The position numbers and the translations under genes were made by a program. A stretch of DNA of 64,000 nt from positions 62,001 through 126,000 of the forward strand of contig LHBX01000016.1 in NCBI GenBank assembly GCA_001704065.1, read 5' to 3'. Shown in pieces: positions 7,878 to 16,548 of the stretch (positions are counted from its first letter, which is position 1; the number at the start of each line of letters is the position of its first letter). The notes under the pieces were generated by a model. That model ran no database searches. It saw nothing but the letters and a program-made list of their open reading frames with translations, and was not told the origin of the DNA. Source of the DNA: Pelagibacteraceae bacterium GOM-A1. Lineage in GTDB: Bacteria; Pseudomonadota; Alphaproteobacteria; Pelagibacterales; Pelagibacteraceae.

Positions 7878-8957
7878 ATGAAAATTAATGGTGTTGAATA
7901 TAAAACAATTTGGTTTGATGAAGAAAAACAAGTTGTAAAAATAATAGATCAGACAAAGCTACCACATAAATTTATAATAAAAGAATTAATTTCAGTTAAA
8001 GACGCTATAAACGCTATAAAAACAATGGAAGTGAGAGGTGCTCCATTAATCGGAGGCACCGCTGCATTTGGCTTAGTTTTAGCTATAAAAGAAAATAATA
8101 GTTTAGATTTTATAAAAAAAAGTTCAGGAGAGTTAGTTGCTTCCAGACCGACGGCTATAAATCTTCAGTGGGCAGTTCATAGAATGAATAACAAATTATC
8201 ATTTATTGAACCTGGAAATTTATTTAATGTTGCACTCAATGAAGCTAAAGAAATTTGTAATGAAGATGAGGCATTTTGTGAAAGTATTGGTAAAAATGGA
8301 TTAAATATTATTGAGGATATATATAATAAAAAGAAAGACACTGTAAATATTCTCACACATTGTAATGCAGGTTGGTTAGCTACAATAGATTGGGGGACAG
8401 CAACTTCTCCTATTTATCATGCACATAAAAAAGGAATACCAATACATGTTTGGGTAGATGAAACTAGACCAAGAAATCAAGGAGCAAACCTTACATCATA
8501 CGAACTTAACGAAGAAGAAATTCCAAATACAATTATAGCAGATAATACTGGTGGAATATTAATGCAAAGAGGACAGGTTGATATGTGTATTGTTGGAACA
8601 GATAGAACATTATCTAATGGAGATGTGTGCAATAAAATTGGCACATATTTAAAAGCTCTAGCAGCTCATGATAATAAGGTTCCTTTTTATGTTGCTTTAC
8701 CAAGTTCAACGATAGATTGGAATTTAAAAAACTCTAAAGATATTCCAATAGAAGAAAGAGATCCAAAAGAACTTTCTCATGTGGATGGAATTAATAAAGA
8801 TAATAAAGTTGATAAAGTTTTAATTTATCCAGAGAAAAGTAAATCATTAAATTTGGCTTTTGATGTAACACCAGCGAAGTATGTTACAGCATTAATAACA
8901 GAAAAAGGAATATGCGAAGCCTCTACTGAAGGTTTAAATGGTCTCTTCAAAAATTAA
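7878..8957 (+). CDS. mtnA: 5-methylthioribose-1-phosphate isomerase
   Basis: The 359-residue protein matches the eIF2B-like MtnA family. It has EVRGAPLIGGTAAFG (51-65), the catalytic Cys162 in THCNAGWLAT, the DETRPRNQGA loop and the catalytic Asp242 in GTDRTLSNGDV. It converts 5-methylthioribose-1-phosphate to the ribulose-1-phosphate form. The next gene, a class II aldolase, starts 20 bases inside its 3' end. Only mtnP and mtnA of the classical methionine salvage pathway are present here. No mtnC, mtnD or mtnE is seen. Confidence 0.95.
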   Translation: MKINGVEYKTIWFDEEKQVVKIIDQTKLPHKFIIKELISVKDAINAIKTMEVRGAPLIGGTAAFGLVLAIKENNSLDFIKKSSGELVASRPTAINLQWAVHRMNNKLSFIEPGNLFNVALNEAKEICNEDEAFCESIGKNGLNIIEDIYNKKKDTVNILTHCNAGWLATIDWGTATSPIYHAHKKGIPIHVWVDETRPRNQGANLTSYELNEEEIPNTIIADNTGGILMQRGQVDMCIVGTDRTLSNGDVCNKIGTYLKALAAHDNKVPFYVALPSSTIDWNLKNSKDIPIEERDPKELSHVDGINKDNKVDKVLIYPEKSKSLNLAFDVTPAKYVTALITEKGICEASTEGLNGLFKN

Positions 8958-9582
8958 TAAAAAGAAAAATGATGTTATTAAGTTTTCAAAAATGCTTAAT
9001 GACAAAAAATTATCAGCTTTAAGATCTGGAAATATATCAGTTAGACATAAAAATGGTTTTTTAATTACTCCATCAGGAAAAAAATATTCATCATTAAAAG
9101 TAAAAGACATAGTGTTTGTTAGTTTGAATGGAAAATATGAAAAAAAATATAAACCTTCATCAGAATGGAAATTTCATCAAGATATTTACGTTAAAAAGAA
9201 AGATGCTCAAGCAATAGTTCACTCACATTCAACTAATGCAACAGCTCTATCTGTCCACAAAAAACCTATTCCAGCTTTTCATTACATGGTTGCTCTCGCT
9301 GGAGGTAAAGATATTAAATGTGCAAAATACGCAACTTATGGAACAAGAGAGCTTTCAAAAAATATATTAAAAGCTTTGAATAATAGAAAAGCCTGTTTGA
9401 TTGCAAATCACGGTCAGATTGCATTTGATAAAAATTTACCTGATGCTTTTGAATTAGCACAAGAAGTTGAAAATTTGAGTTTACAGTATATAACCGCTCT
9501 TAAGCTTGGAAAGCCTAAAATTCTTTCTATAAATGAAATGAATAAAGTTTTAAAAAAAGCTAAAAATTATAAAAGAGGTTAA
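8938..9582 (+). CDS. Class II (zinc) aldolase, FucA/Ald2-like
   Basis: The 214-residue protein aligns along its whole length with L-fuculose-phosphate aldolase. The zinc ligands are His95, His97 and His158 and the catalytic Glu is Glu76, all offset by three from FucA numbering as I remember it. Shared blocks include RSGNISVR, LITPSGKKY and KYATYGTREL. The position after mtnA suggests that it splits 5-methylthioribulose-1-phosphate into DHAP and 2-methylthioacetaldehyde, as the Ald2 enzymes do. MtnB dehydratase belongs to the same superfamily and is the alternative, but the FucA-like sequence argues for cleavage. The ATG at 8938 overlaps mtnA by 20 bases. Confidence 0.85.
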   Translation: MVSSKINKKKNDVIKFSKMLNDKKLSALRSGNISVRHKNGFLITPSGKKYSSLKVKDIVFVSLNGKYEKKYKPSSEWKFHQDIYVKKKDAQAIVHSHSTNATALSVHKKPIPAFHYMVALAGGKDIKCAKYATYGTRELSKNILKALNNRKACLIANHGQIAFDKNLPDAFELAQEVENLSLQYITALKLGKPKILSINEMNKVLKKAKNYKRG

Positions 9583-9585
9583 TAG

Positions 9586-10626
9586 GTGACAAAAGTTGGT
9601 GAACATATAACTCTAGATATCATTGGAACCAAAAAAGAATATGATCCCTCATTTTACGAAAAGTTAGTTTATAAAATTGCAAAATTAGCAAAAGTAACAG
9701 TTTTAAAGATTTCAAAATATAAATTTGAGCCTCAAGGTTTTACATTGGTAGCTCTGTTAGCAGAAAGCCATATAAGCTTTCACACTTTCCCGGAAAATGA
9801 AATTATAAGCTTTGATTTTTTTACTTGTGGCAAAGTTTCACCATCAGTTGCTCTTAAAGTAATTAAAGAAGAAATAGAACATAAACAAATCATTATTAAG
9901 GAATTTAACAGAGATACGATTGATCTATATCATGACAACTATAGTTCACCAGGATTAAAAAAATCTTATGTTGTAAACAAAGTATTGGAAAATTTTAAAT
10001 CTAAGGTTGGTCAATATATTGAAATATTAGATTTAGAACAATTTGGTAAAGCTTTATTTATTGATAATGAAATACAAGTCGCTGAGAGTGATGAGCATTT
10101 ATATAGCTCAACCTTTGTAAATTCTGGTCTTAATTTGAATTCAAATAAAGAGAAAGCTGCAATTATTGGTGGAGGTGACGGTGGTGTAGCAAGAGAATGT
10201 ATTTCACAAAATTTTGGATTTATAGATTGGTATGAATTAGATCCTGAGGTTGTTGATGTGTGTGATAAACATTTAAGCAAGATAGGAGAAAAGGCTACAG
10301 AAAAAAATTCAGTTAAATGTGTTTGGGGCGATGCATTTGAAAGTATTAAATCAGTCAAAGATAATACCTATGATCAAATTTTTGTTGATCTTAACGATGA
10401 TCAATTTTGCATAGATTTGGCTGCAAAAAATATGTCATCTCTAGAAAGAATATTAAAACCTAAAGGTGTAATTACTGCTCAAGTTGGAAGCCAAGACAAA
10501 AAACCAAAACAAGTTGAAAATTGGTTAAATGTTTTTAACAAAAATTTTGGAAATACAAAACTTTCAAGAGTTTATATACCTAGTTTCGATTGTTCTTGGA
10601 ATTTTTCCTCGTCAATAAATCATTAA
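9586..10626 (+). CDS. speD-speE: Fused S-adenosylmethionine decarboxylase - spermidine synthase
   Basis: The 346-residue protein uses a GTG start 3 bases after the aldolase stop. Residues 1-110 are SpeD: GEHITLD, then ESHISFHTFPE with the self-cleavage site Glu60-Ser61 that creates the pyruvoyl group, His66, and Cys81 in FTCG. Residues 115-346 are spermidine synthase: the GKALFIDNEIQVAESDEHLY block, then GGGDGG at 195-200 for decarboxylated SAM and a FVDLND acidic motif. After self-processing the aminopropyltransferase would stay joined to the pyruvoyl chain. It makes spermidine and methylthioadenosine, the substrate of mtnP in the same operon. Upstream ornithine or arginine decarboxylase genes are not in this window. 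Confidence 0.92.
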   Translation: MTKVGEHITLDIIGTKKEYDPSFYEKLVYKIAKLAKVTVLKISKYKFEPQGFTLVALLAESHISFHTFPENEIISFDFFTCGKVSPSVALKVIKEEIEHKQIIIKEFNRDTIDLYHDNYSSPGLKKSYVVNKVLENFKSKVGQYIEILDLEQFGKALFIDNEIQVAESDEHLYSSTFVNSGLNLNSNKEKAAIIGGGDGGVARECISQNFGFIDWYELDPEVVDVCDKHLSKIGEKATEKNSVKCVWGDAFESIKSVKDNTYDQIFVDLNDDQFCIDLAAKNMSSLERILKPKGVITAQVGSQDKKPKQVENWLNVFNKNFGNTKLSRVYIPSFDCSWNFSSSINH

Positions 10627-10684
10627 TTTTACTTTTTAAAACAATAATTTTATGAAATAATCTTCAAAAATTTTGGAGGAAAAA

Positions 10685-11512
10685 ATGAAAAAATTAAAAG
10701 TATTAGGACTTGGTATTTTAATATCATCATTTCTAACAATTTCTTCTATTGCAGATCAAATTAAAATAGGAACCGAAGGTGCATATCCACCTTGGAATTC
10801 TAAAGACTCAGCAGGAAATTTGATTGGCTTTGAAGTCGAGTTAGCAAATGAATTATGTAAAATAATGAAACATGATTGCACTATTGTTGAGCAAGACTGG
10901 GATGGAATGATTCCAGCTTTAGTCTCAAGAAAATTTGATGCCATCATGGCTGGAATGTCAATAACTGGTGAAAGAATGAAAACAATAAACTTTTCTCAAG
11001 GTTATGCTGATGAAGTTGCATCTTTAGCTGTTATGAAAGGATCGAAAAACGAAGGCCTTAAAACAATGTCAGCTATAAATTTATCTGATGTAAGTGCTGA
11101 TGAACAAGCAACACTAGATGTTTTGACCAAAGCATTTAAAGGTAAAACTATTGGTGTGCAAACTGCTACAATTCACCAGAATTTCTTAGAGTCTGGTTTG
11201 ATGGGTAATGTAAAAATTAGAACATACAAAACTCAAGATGAAGTAAACTTAGATTTATCTGCTGGTAGAATAGATGCAGCACTAGCTGCCGCTGTTGCTT
11301 TTACAGATTATGCAGAGAAATCTGGTAAAGGAGTTGTATTAACTGGACCAACATTTGCAGGTGGAGATTTTGGTAATGGTGTTGGAGTTGGTATTAGAAA
11401 AGGTGACTCGAAATTATTAAATGATTTTAATGCAGCAATTGATAAAGCTAGAGATGATGGCATTATTAGTAAGCTTGCTATAAAACATTTTGGTTTTGAC
11501 GCTTCTATGTAA
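10685..11512 (+). CDS. Amino acid ABC transporter, substrate-binding protein
   Basis: The 275-residue protein has a signal peptide (cleaved near SSIA) and the SBP family 3 pattern: EGAYPPWN, DWDGMIPALVSRKFDAI, and SITGERMKTINFS. It belongs to the HisJ/ArgT/glutamine type that binds polar or basic amino acids in the periplasm. The ATG at 10685 is chosen over a TTG at 10673 because GGAGGA at 10675-10680 is placed to serve it. An 8-base-pair hairpin separates it from the permease genes. Confidence 0.92.
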   Translation: MKKLKVLGLGILISSFLTISSIADQIKIGTEGAYPPWNSKDSAGNLIGFEVELANELCKIMKHDCTIVEQDWDGMIPALVSRKFDAIMAGMSITGERMKTINFSQGYADEVASLAVMKGSKNEGLKTMSAINLSDVSADEQATLDVLTKAFKGKTIGVQTATIHQNFLESGLMGNVKIRTYKTQDEVNLDLSAGRIDAALAAAVAFTDYAEKSGKGVVLTGPTFAGGDFGNGVGVGIRKGDSKLLNDFNAAIDKARDDGIISKLAIKHFGFDASM

Positions 11513-11525
11513 TAAATTATTTATG

Positions 11526-11545
11526 GGTGGCTATAATTAGCCACC
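11526..11545 (+). promoter_or_regulatory. Hairpin between binding protein and permease genes
   Basis: GGTGGCTA (11526-11533) pairs perfectly with TAGCCACC (11538-11545) around a TAAT loop. No uridine run follows on the plus strand, so it looks like an mRNA-stabilising or processing hairpin rather than a full terminator. It lies in the 39-base gap before the first permease. Confidence 0.6.
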
Positions 11546-11551
11546 TATATT

Positions 11552-12244
11552 ATGGAACTTCTATATTTTGGTGATAAAGGTTGGGGAGACGAATTATTCT
11601 TTGCAACCTTAATGACAATTGCGGTTTCAATAACCGCAATGATAATAGGCTTTTTATTTGCTGCTTTATTTACCCCATTAAAATTATCTAATAACAAAGT
11701 TCTTAATTCTATTGGAAATGCATACACCACTGTTATTAGAGGTGTACCCGAGCTTCTTGTAATTTATTTATTTTTCTTTGGCGGAAGCGGAGCAATTATG
11801 TTTGTTGCTTCAATATTTGGTTATAATGATTACATCGAAATTAATGCTTTTCTAACAGGTTCATTTTCAATAGGGATAATATCGGGAGCGTACTCGACTG
11901 AAGTATTTAGAGGAGCCCTACAATCAATCGATATGGGTCAGTTCGAAGCTGCAAAAGTTTTAGGTTTTAATAAATATATTTACTTCTTTAAAATTATTTT
12001 ACCTCAAATGTTAAGACTAGCAATACCAAACTTAAGCAATGTTTGGCAAATTACATTAAAAGATACTTCTCTTATATCTGTAACTGGTTTAGTTGAAATA
12101 ATGAGACAATCTTATATTGCAGCTGGCTCAACTAGAGATCCATTATTTTTTTACTCATTTGCAGCAGTTCTATACTTAATGCTTACATTTTTAAGCATGC
12201 AACTATTAAATAGATTAGAAACAAAATATAGCAAAGGTTACTAA
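11552..12244 (+). CDS. Amino acid ABC transporter permease (HisQ type)
   Basis: The 230-residue polytopic protein has the inner-membrane HisM/HisQ signature: TVIRGVPELLVIYLFFF and the EAA loop (GQFEAAKVLGFNKY) that contacts the ATPase. About five membrane helices are visible. Its stop overlaps the next permease start (TAATG). With its partner it forms the channel for the binding protein upstream. Confidence 0.92.
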   Translation: MELLYFGDKGWGDELFFATLMTIAVSITAMIIGFLFAALFTPLKLSNNKVLNSIGNAYTTVIRGVPELLVIYLFFFGGSGAIMFVASIFGYNDYIEINAFLTGSFSIGIISGAYSTEVFRGALQSIDMGQFEAAKVLGFNKYIYFFKIILPQMLRLAIPNLSNVWQITLKDTSLISVTGLVEIMRQSYIAAGSTRDPLFFYSFAAVLYLMLTFLSMQLLNRLETKYSKGY

Positions 12245-12921
12245 TGGATATTGAATTAATGATTAGTAGTTTTCCAAAGTTGCTAAATGCAACTTTGATT
12301 ACTCTTAAACTATTGTCTGTATCTCTTATTGTCGGTCTTTTTATTGGATTAGGTTTTGCAATCTTGAGAATGAATAATAATAAGTTGATTAATAAATTTG
12401 CTTATGGATACTCATATATTTTTAGAGGTACACCTCTATTGGTTCAAATTTTCATAATATATTTTGGTTTAGGCCAAATTGAATATTTAAGAACAACCTT
12501 TTTATGGGTAGTTTTAAAAGAACCATATTGGTGTGCAATAATAGCATTTTCATTAAATACTGGCGCATATACATCAGAAATATTGAGATCAGCTTTTCAA
12601 ACTATAAAACCAGGATATTTAGAAGCTGGAAGAAGTTTAGGGATACCTTCCAAGATTATTTTTACAAAAATACAAATACCTATTGCAATTAAACAATCTT
12701 TACCAGCTTATGGTAATGAAATTATATTAATGCTTAAAGGCACATCTTTAGCAAGTACAGTCACACTTATGGACTTAACCGGTGTTGCTAAATATATAAT
12801 TTCAACAACATTTAAGCCTGTAGAGGTATTTATTGTGGCAGGAGGTATTTACTTGTTTATGACTTTTATAATCCATAATGTTATTAAATATTTAGAAAAA
12901 AAATACGGATTTCAAACATGA
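12244..12921 (+). CDS. Amino acid ABC transporter permease (HisM type)
   Basis: The 225-residue polytopic protein has YIFRGTPLLVQIFIIYFGLGQ and the EAA loop (GYLEAGRSLGIPSK). It pairs with the HisQ-type permease. No ATP-binding subunit follows: the next gene, overlapping by 4 bases (ATGA), is a nitrilase-family amidase. The ATPase must be encoded elsewhere or shared with another transporter. Confidence 0.92.
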   Translation: MDIELMISSFPKLLNATLITLKLLSVSLIVGLFIGLGFAILRMNNNKLINKFAYGYSYIFRGTPLLVQIFIIYFGLGQIEYLRTTFLWVVLKEPYWCAIIAFSLNTGAYTSEILRSAFQTIKPGYLEAGRSLGIPSKIIFTKIQIPIAIKQSLPAYGNEIILMLKGTSLASTVTLMDLTGVAKYIISTTFKPVEVFIVAGGIYLFMTFIIHNVIKYLEKKYGFQT

Positions 12922-13703
12922 AAATAGCTTGCATACAATTATCTAGTGGAGAAAATTATGAAAGTAATTTCAAAGATATTCTTAAATATGTAAATAAAGC
13001 TATAAAAAATAAATCTGATTTAATTATTACACCTGAGACCTCTTCTTTGATGTCTAGTAGTAGAGAAACACTTTTTAAATATTCATTTGAAATGAATAAA
13101 GATCCAATTTTAAAGAGAATTAAAGAAGTTTCAAAAAAATATAAGAAATGGATTTTGCTTGGCTCTATTTGTATTAAGGTTAAAAATAAACTCAGAAATA
13201 GATCAATATTAATTGGACCAAATGGAAAAATCGTCAAATATTACGATAAAATTAACATGTTTGATGTTAAAATTCCTAATAAAGAGCAACATAAAGAAAG
13301 TAAAACTTTTAAAGCAGGAAACAAATTGGTAACAGCAAATTTACCTTGGGGTAAAATAGGTTTTACAATTTGTTTTGATTTAAGATTTCCTGAACTTTAT
13401 AGAAATTTATCAAAAAAAAATTTAAGTTTTATAGCTGTTCCTTCAGCTTTCACAAAGTTTACAGGACAAAAACATTGGATAGCACTTTTAAGAGCAAGAG
13501 CGATTGAAAATTTTTGTTATATTTTTGCACCAGCACAAACAGGAAAAAATACTTCTAAGAGAGAAACATTTGGACATACAGCAATTATATCTCCAGATGG
13601 AAAAATATTGGCATTAAAAAAATCCGGTAAAGGAGTAGTTTATTCTAATATAAAACCTAGATTAGCAATGGATTTGAGAAAAATTATTCCTAGTATGCTT
13701 TAA
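12918..13703 (+). CDS. Carbon-nitrogen hydrolase (Nit1/Nit2-like amidase)
   Basis: The 261-residue protein has the nitrilase-superfamily triad: Glu40 (ITPETS), Lys111 (YDKINMFD) and Cys152 (FTICFDLRFPELYR). The KINMFD motif is typical of the branch with deaminated-glutathione amidase and omega-amidase. It hydrolyses a small amide to acid and ammonia in the cytoplasm. Coupling to the amino acid permease by ATGA suggests that it acts on the imported compound or on a transamination product. The exact amide is not known. Confidence 0.88.
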   Translation: MKIACIQLSSGENYESNFKDILKYVNKAIKNKSDLIITPETSSLMSSSRETLFKYSFEMNKDPILKRIKEVSKKYKKWILLGSICIKVKNKLRNRSILIGPNGKIVKYYDKINMFDVKIPNKEQHKESKTFKAGNKLVTANLPWGKIGFTICFDLRFPELYRNLSKKNLSFIAVPSAFTKFTGQKHWIALLRARAIENFCYIFAPAQTGKNTSKRETFGHTAIISPDGKILALKKSGKGVVYSNIKPRLAMDLRKIIPSML

Positions 13704-13837
13704 TTTCCATAAGGTATTCCAACTAATTTTCCATTTTCATTATAAAAATAAAAATAATTAGGGTTTATAACTTTTGGCTTTTTAGAAAGCGTTTTAGATT
13801 TATTTTCTGATTTATTTTTTTTTAATTTACGCTTCAT
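13700..13837 (-). CDS. Small basic protein (45 aa), hypothetical
   Basis: The frame runs from ATG 13837 to a TAA that shares TTAA (13700-13703) with the stop of the amidase gene. The product has a lysine-rich N-terminal half and an aromatic C-terminal half with NPNYFYFYNENG then a KLVGIPYGN end. The patterned tail looks like a protein rather than noise. No Shine-Dalgarno sequence and no known family are seen. Confidence 0.45.
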   Translation of the reverse strand: MKRKLKKNKSENKSKTLSKKPKVINPNYFYFYNENGKLVGIPYGN

Positions 13838-13948
13838 TGTTTCTTAATACTAAAAAAAATTAGGTAAACTATTGATAACTTTTCAACCCAGATATGCATT
13901 TATTCTTAATCAATAAATTCAAATTAAGTATATCTATTCATTTACCTT

Positions 13949-16540
13949 ATGAAATTATCTAAATTATTTGAGCAAAATGGCTTTGATTTAGGAAATCTAA
14001 AAGAATCCTTTGGACTAATAGATGGAATATCAGACCACATAATAGCTGAAAGCGATGAAGTTTTAGCAAAGCAGCATCAAATTTCAGAAAATATTTATTT
14101 TTTAATTAAAGGCAAAGCTACATTTACCAAATATTTTGAAACTAAATCTATAACCTTTGCAAAAATAACAAAGCCTGCAACACCATTGGGTATATCTGGA
14201 CTTAATCAACCCAATAGATTTATGGGTGAGATATTTATTGAAGGTGGAACAGAATATATCTCGATAAAACTAGATGATTTAAGAGATTTACAACAAAAAA
14301 ATAGTAAACTTATATCAACATTATACTCAGCGATTTCTTTTTTTTCTTTCCAATTGCTTGTCTCTTCAAGAAATTTAAACACTTTGTATAAAGATGATGA
14401 AATACAAATTTCTCCAGGCATCCCATCAGAAAAAAGTATTACAAATATACATAGAATTAAATCTGCCACTTTTTTTTCAACACTTACTGAGGATGACTTA
14501 GAAAAGTTTATTAAATTAGGTAATATTAAGATGTATTCATCAAATCAATATATAGTTAAAGAGGGAGATGTCTCTAAAGGTTTAAAGATATTATTAAGTG
14601 GTAAAGTTGATGGCTTATTCCACAACTTTATTAATGGAAAAATAAGAAGAAATTTTAGAACTCTAACAAGAGCTGGTATTGCTCTAACTTTATCTTCCGG
14701 GAAAGGAGATTTTTTTAATCCATATACAATTAAATCTACCAGAGATACAAAAGTTTTACATATTTCTAACGAAGCACTTGAAAATCTAATTATTTCTGAC
14801 CCTGAATTATCAATAAAGATTTTCAAAAGACAATTGTGGCAGCTAGGACGTTTCCAACAAAGTGCCACTGGTTTAACAAAGTATTCAGCAGAAAATGAAT
14901 TAGAATTTGTTAATTTATTATTGAAAGATAATACAGCAAGAATACCTGCTAGCTCTAAGTTATATAGCATCCCGCACTTATTAAAAAGCACTCATACTTA
15001 TTCAATGGCATTTGATGTAGTTTACGAATTAATTATTAAAGGAAATGAGATAGAAAAATCATTATCTAGTCTAATAAAAGACACTTTAAATAATTTAGAG
15101 AGAGAGTCTCGTTTCCACAGCCAATTAAATATTATTTATAATAGAGTTTCAAATTCTTCTAGCAATTCAGATAAAACAAAATTAAGAGAGTTAACCAATT
15201 CAAATTTCACAAAAGCTTTTGATAATGTTAAATATGTAATTAAGGGTTGGGAAAATTTGCCAGATGAACCAACAAATATTTTTTTTTACAATCACTTAGC
15301 AGCCATAGATGATAATCAACTTGCAAATGGGCATTCATTTTCAATAGATAGTCATTTCATTAGTTCAAAAATTTTATATCCAAAATATAATAATGGAGGT
15401 CAACGTATTGTTAGAACAAGCCGGAACACAGAATTTTGGAGATATAATTACTATGAAAATTTAGATTACATTTTTGTTCATACTCCAGAGTCTGATAAGT
15501 TGAATGAAAGTGAAGAGGAAAAGAAATTAAGAAAGCAAAAGCTTTTTGACGAAGCTCAAAAGGTATTTAATCAGAAACAACCGATTGTAATTGCTCCTGA
15601 AGGAACATCAGAAACAGAGGATAATAAAACAATAACATCCCCAGGACCATTTAAAGCAGGAGCATTTAACCTTGCATTTAAACTTAACCCAAAACCAAAA
15701 CTTATTCCTATTGCCCTTGCTAATTTTGATTATCCAGTTTCTAAAACAATATATTCAGCCGTCATTAAAGAGCCAATAACTATAAGTGATTATGTCAAAG
15801 ATCCAGAAAATCAAGAGGAAATGAAAAGCTTCTTAGATAATTACAGAACCAAATTTAGATCTTATGTAGAAGAAGCTATTGATTTAGCTAAAAATGTTCA
15901 AGACAACATAGATAAAATAGAAAATTTGAAAACTAATGTAAATTTAGTTAGTCCAGTTGAAGAAGAGTTTGAACTCGATGTTAGAGAATTAGAACATAAT
16001 TCTTTTCAAGAGACGAAAACAAATAACAGTGTAGCTTTGTATGGAAGTTCAACTTTTAAAATGTGGGATAATGCCAAAAATGATTTATCAATAAATAATC
16101 TTTATAATTTAGGTTTTGGTGGCTCAACTTTAGTCTCTTGTAGAAGATATTTTGATAGATTGGTTGCTCCTTTAAACCCATCTAATCTTTTCTTTTATGC
16201 CGGAGATAATGACATTGGTTATGGAATGGATAGTGATGAATTGTTAAAAGAATTTTTATTATTTTCTAATCAAGTTGAAGAAAAACTACCAAGAGCGAAA
16301 TGTTTTTTTATTTCTATTAAACCTAGTCCTTTTAGAAGGGATCTTATGACAACAATTTTAGATGCAAATTCAAAGATAAAAAAAAACTTAACCAATTTAA
16401 AAATGTGGGATTATGTTGATATTACAACACCAATGATAAATGCTGGTTATGATAAGTTTTACGATGAAGATCCATTACATATGAATGAACTTGGATATAG
16501 TTTATTAAGTAAGCTTGTAAGAGACAAAATTTACAATTAA
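13949..16540 (+). CDS. Multidomain protein: two cNMP-binding-like domains, PlsC-like acyltransferase, SGNH hydrolase
   Basis: This is an 863-residue protein. Residues 20-150 and 170-300 resemble cyclic-nucleotide-binding domains, with beta-roll spacing and a YIVKEGDVSKGLKILLSGKV segment in the second. Residues 435-645 carry acyltransferase motifs: NH449LAAID454 (the NHx4D box) and PE551GTSE, as in PlsC. Residues 694-863 form an SGNH/GDSL hydrolase: GSS with Ser701, the GFGG block at 722-725, GDND at 752-755 and Asp841-x-x-His844. No signal peptide or membrane helix is obvious. It may transfer and remove acyl groups under control of a small nucleotide, but that is inference. It lies alone after a 245-base gap that carries the small minus-strand frame. 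Confidence 0.82.
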   Translation: MKLSKLFEQNGFDLGNLKESFGLIDGISDHIIAESDEVLAKQHQISENIYFLIKGKATFTKYFETKSITFAKITKPATPLGISGLNQPNRFMGEIFIEGGTEYISIKLDDLRDLQQKNSKLISTLYSAISFFSFQLLVSSRNLNTLYKDDEIQISPGIPSEKSITNIHRIKSATFFSTLTEDDLEKFIKLGNIKMYSSNQYIVKEGDVSKGLKILLSGKVDGLFHNFINGKIRRNFRTLTRAGIALTLSSGKGDFFNPYTIKSTRDTKVLHISNEALENLIISDPELSIKIFKRQLWQLGRFQQSATGLTKYSAENELEFVNLLLKDNTARIPASSKLYSIPHLLKSTHTYSMAFDVVYELIIKGNEIEKSLSSLIKDTLNNLERESRFHSQLNIIYNRVSNSSSNSDKTKLRELTNSNFTKAFDNVKYVIKGWENLPDEPTNIFFYNHLAAIDDNQLANGHSFSIDSHFISSKILYPKYNNGGQRIVRTSRNTEFWRYNYYENLDYIFVHTPESDKLNESEEEKKLRKQKLFDEAQKVFNQKQPIVIAPEGTSETEDNKTITSPGPFKAGAFNLAFKLNPKPKLIPIALANFDYPVSKTIYSAVIKEPITISDYVKDPENQEEMKSFLDNYRTKFRSYVEEAIDLAKNVQDNIDKIENLKTNVNLVSPVEEEFELDVRELEHNSFQETKTNNSVALYGSSTFKMWDNAKNDLSINNLYNLGFGGSTLVSCRRYFDRLVAPLNPSNLFFYAGDNDIGYGMDSDELLKEFLLFSNQVEEKLPRAKCFFISIKPSPFRRDLMTTILDANSKIKKNLTNLKMWDYVDITTPMINAGYDKFYDEDPLHMNELGYSLLSKLVRDKIYN

Positions 16541-16548
16541 TATTTTTA

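Noticed and set aside
12504-12692. 62-residue plus-strand frame inside the HisM-type permease
   Set aside because: It is an out-of-frame shadow of a clear permease gene.
13949-16540. Possible fusion artefact of separate regulator, acyltransferase and esterase genes
   Set aside because: The frame is continuous, with no internal stop or start pattern and with complete motifs in each part.
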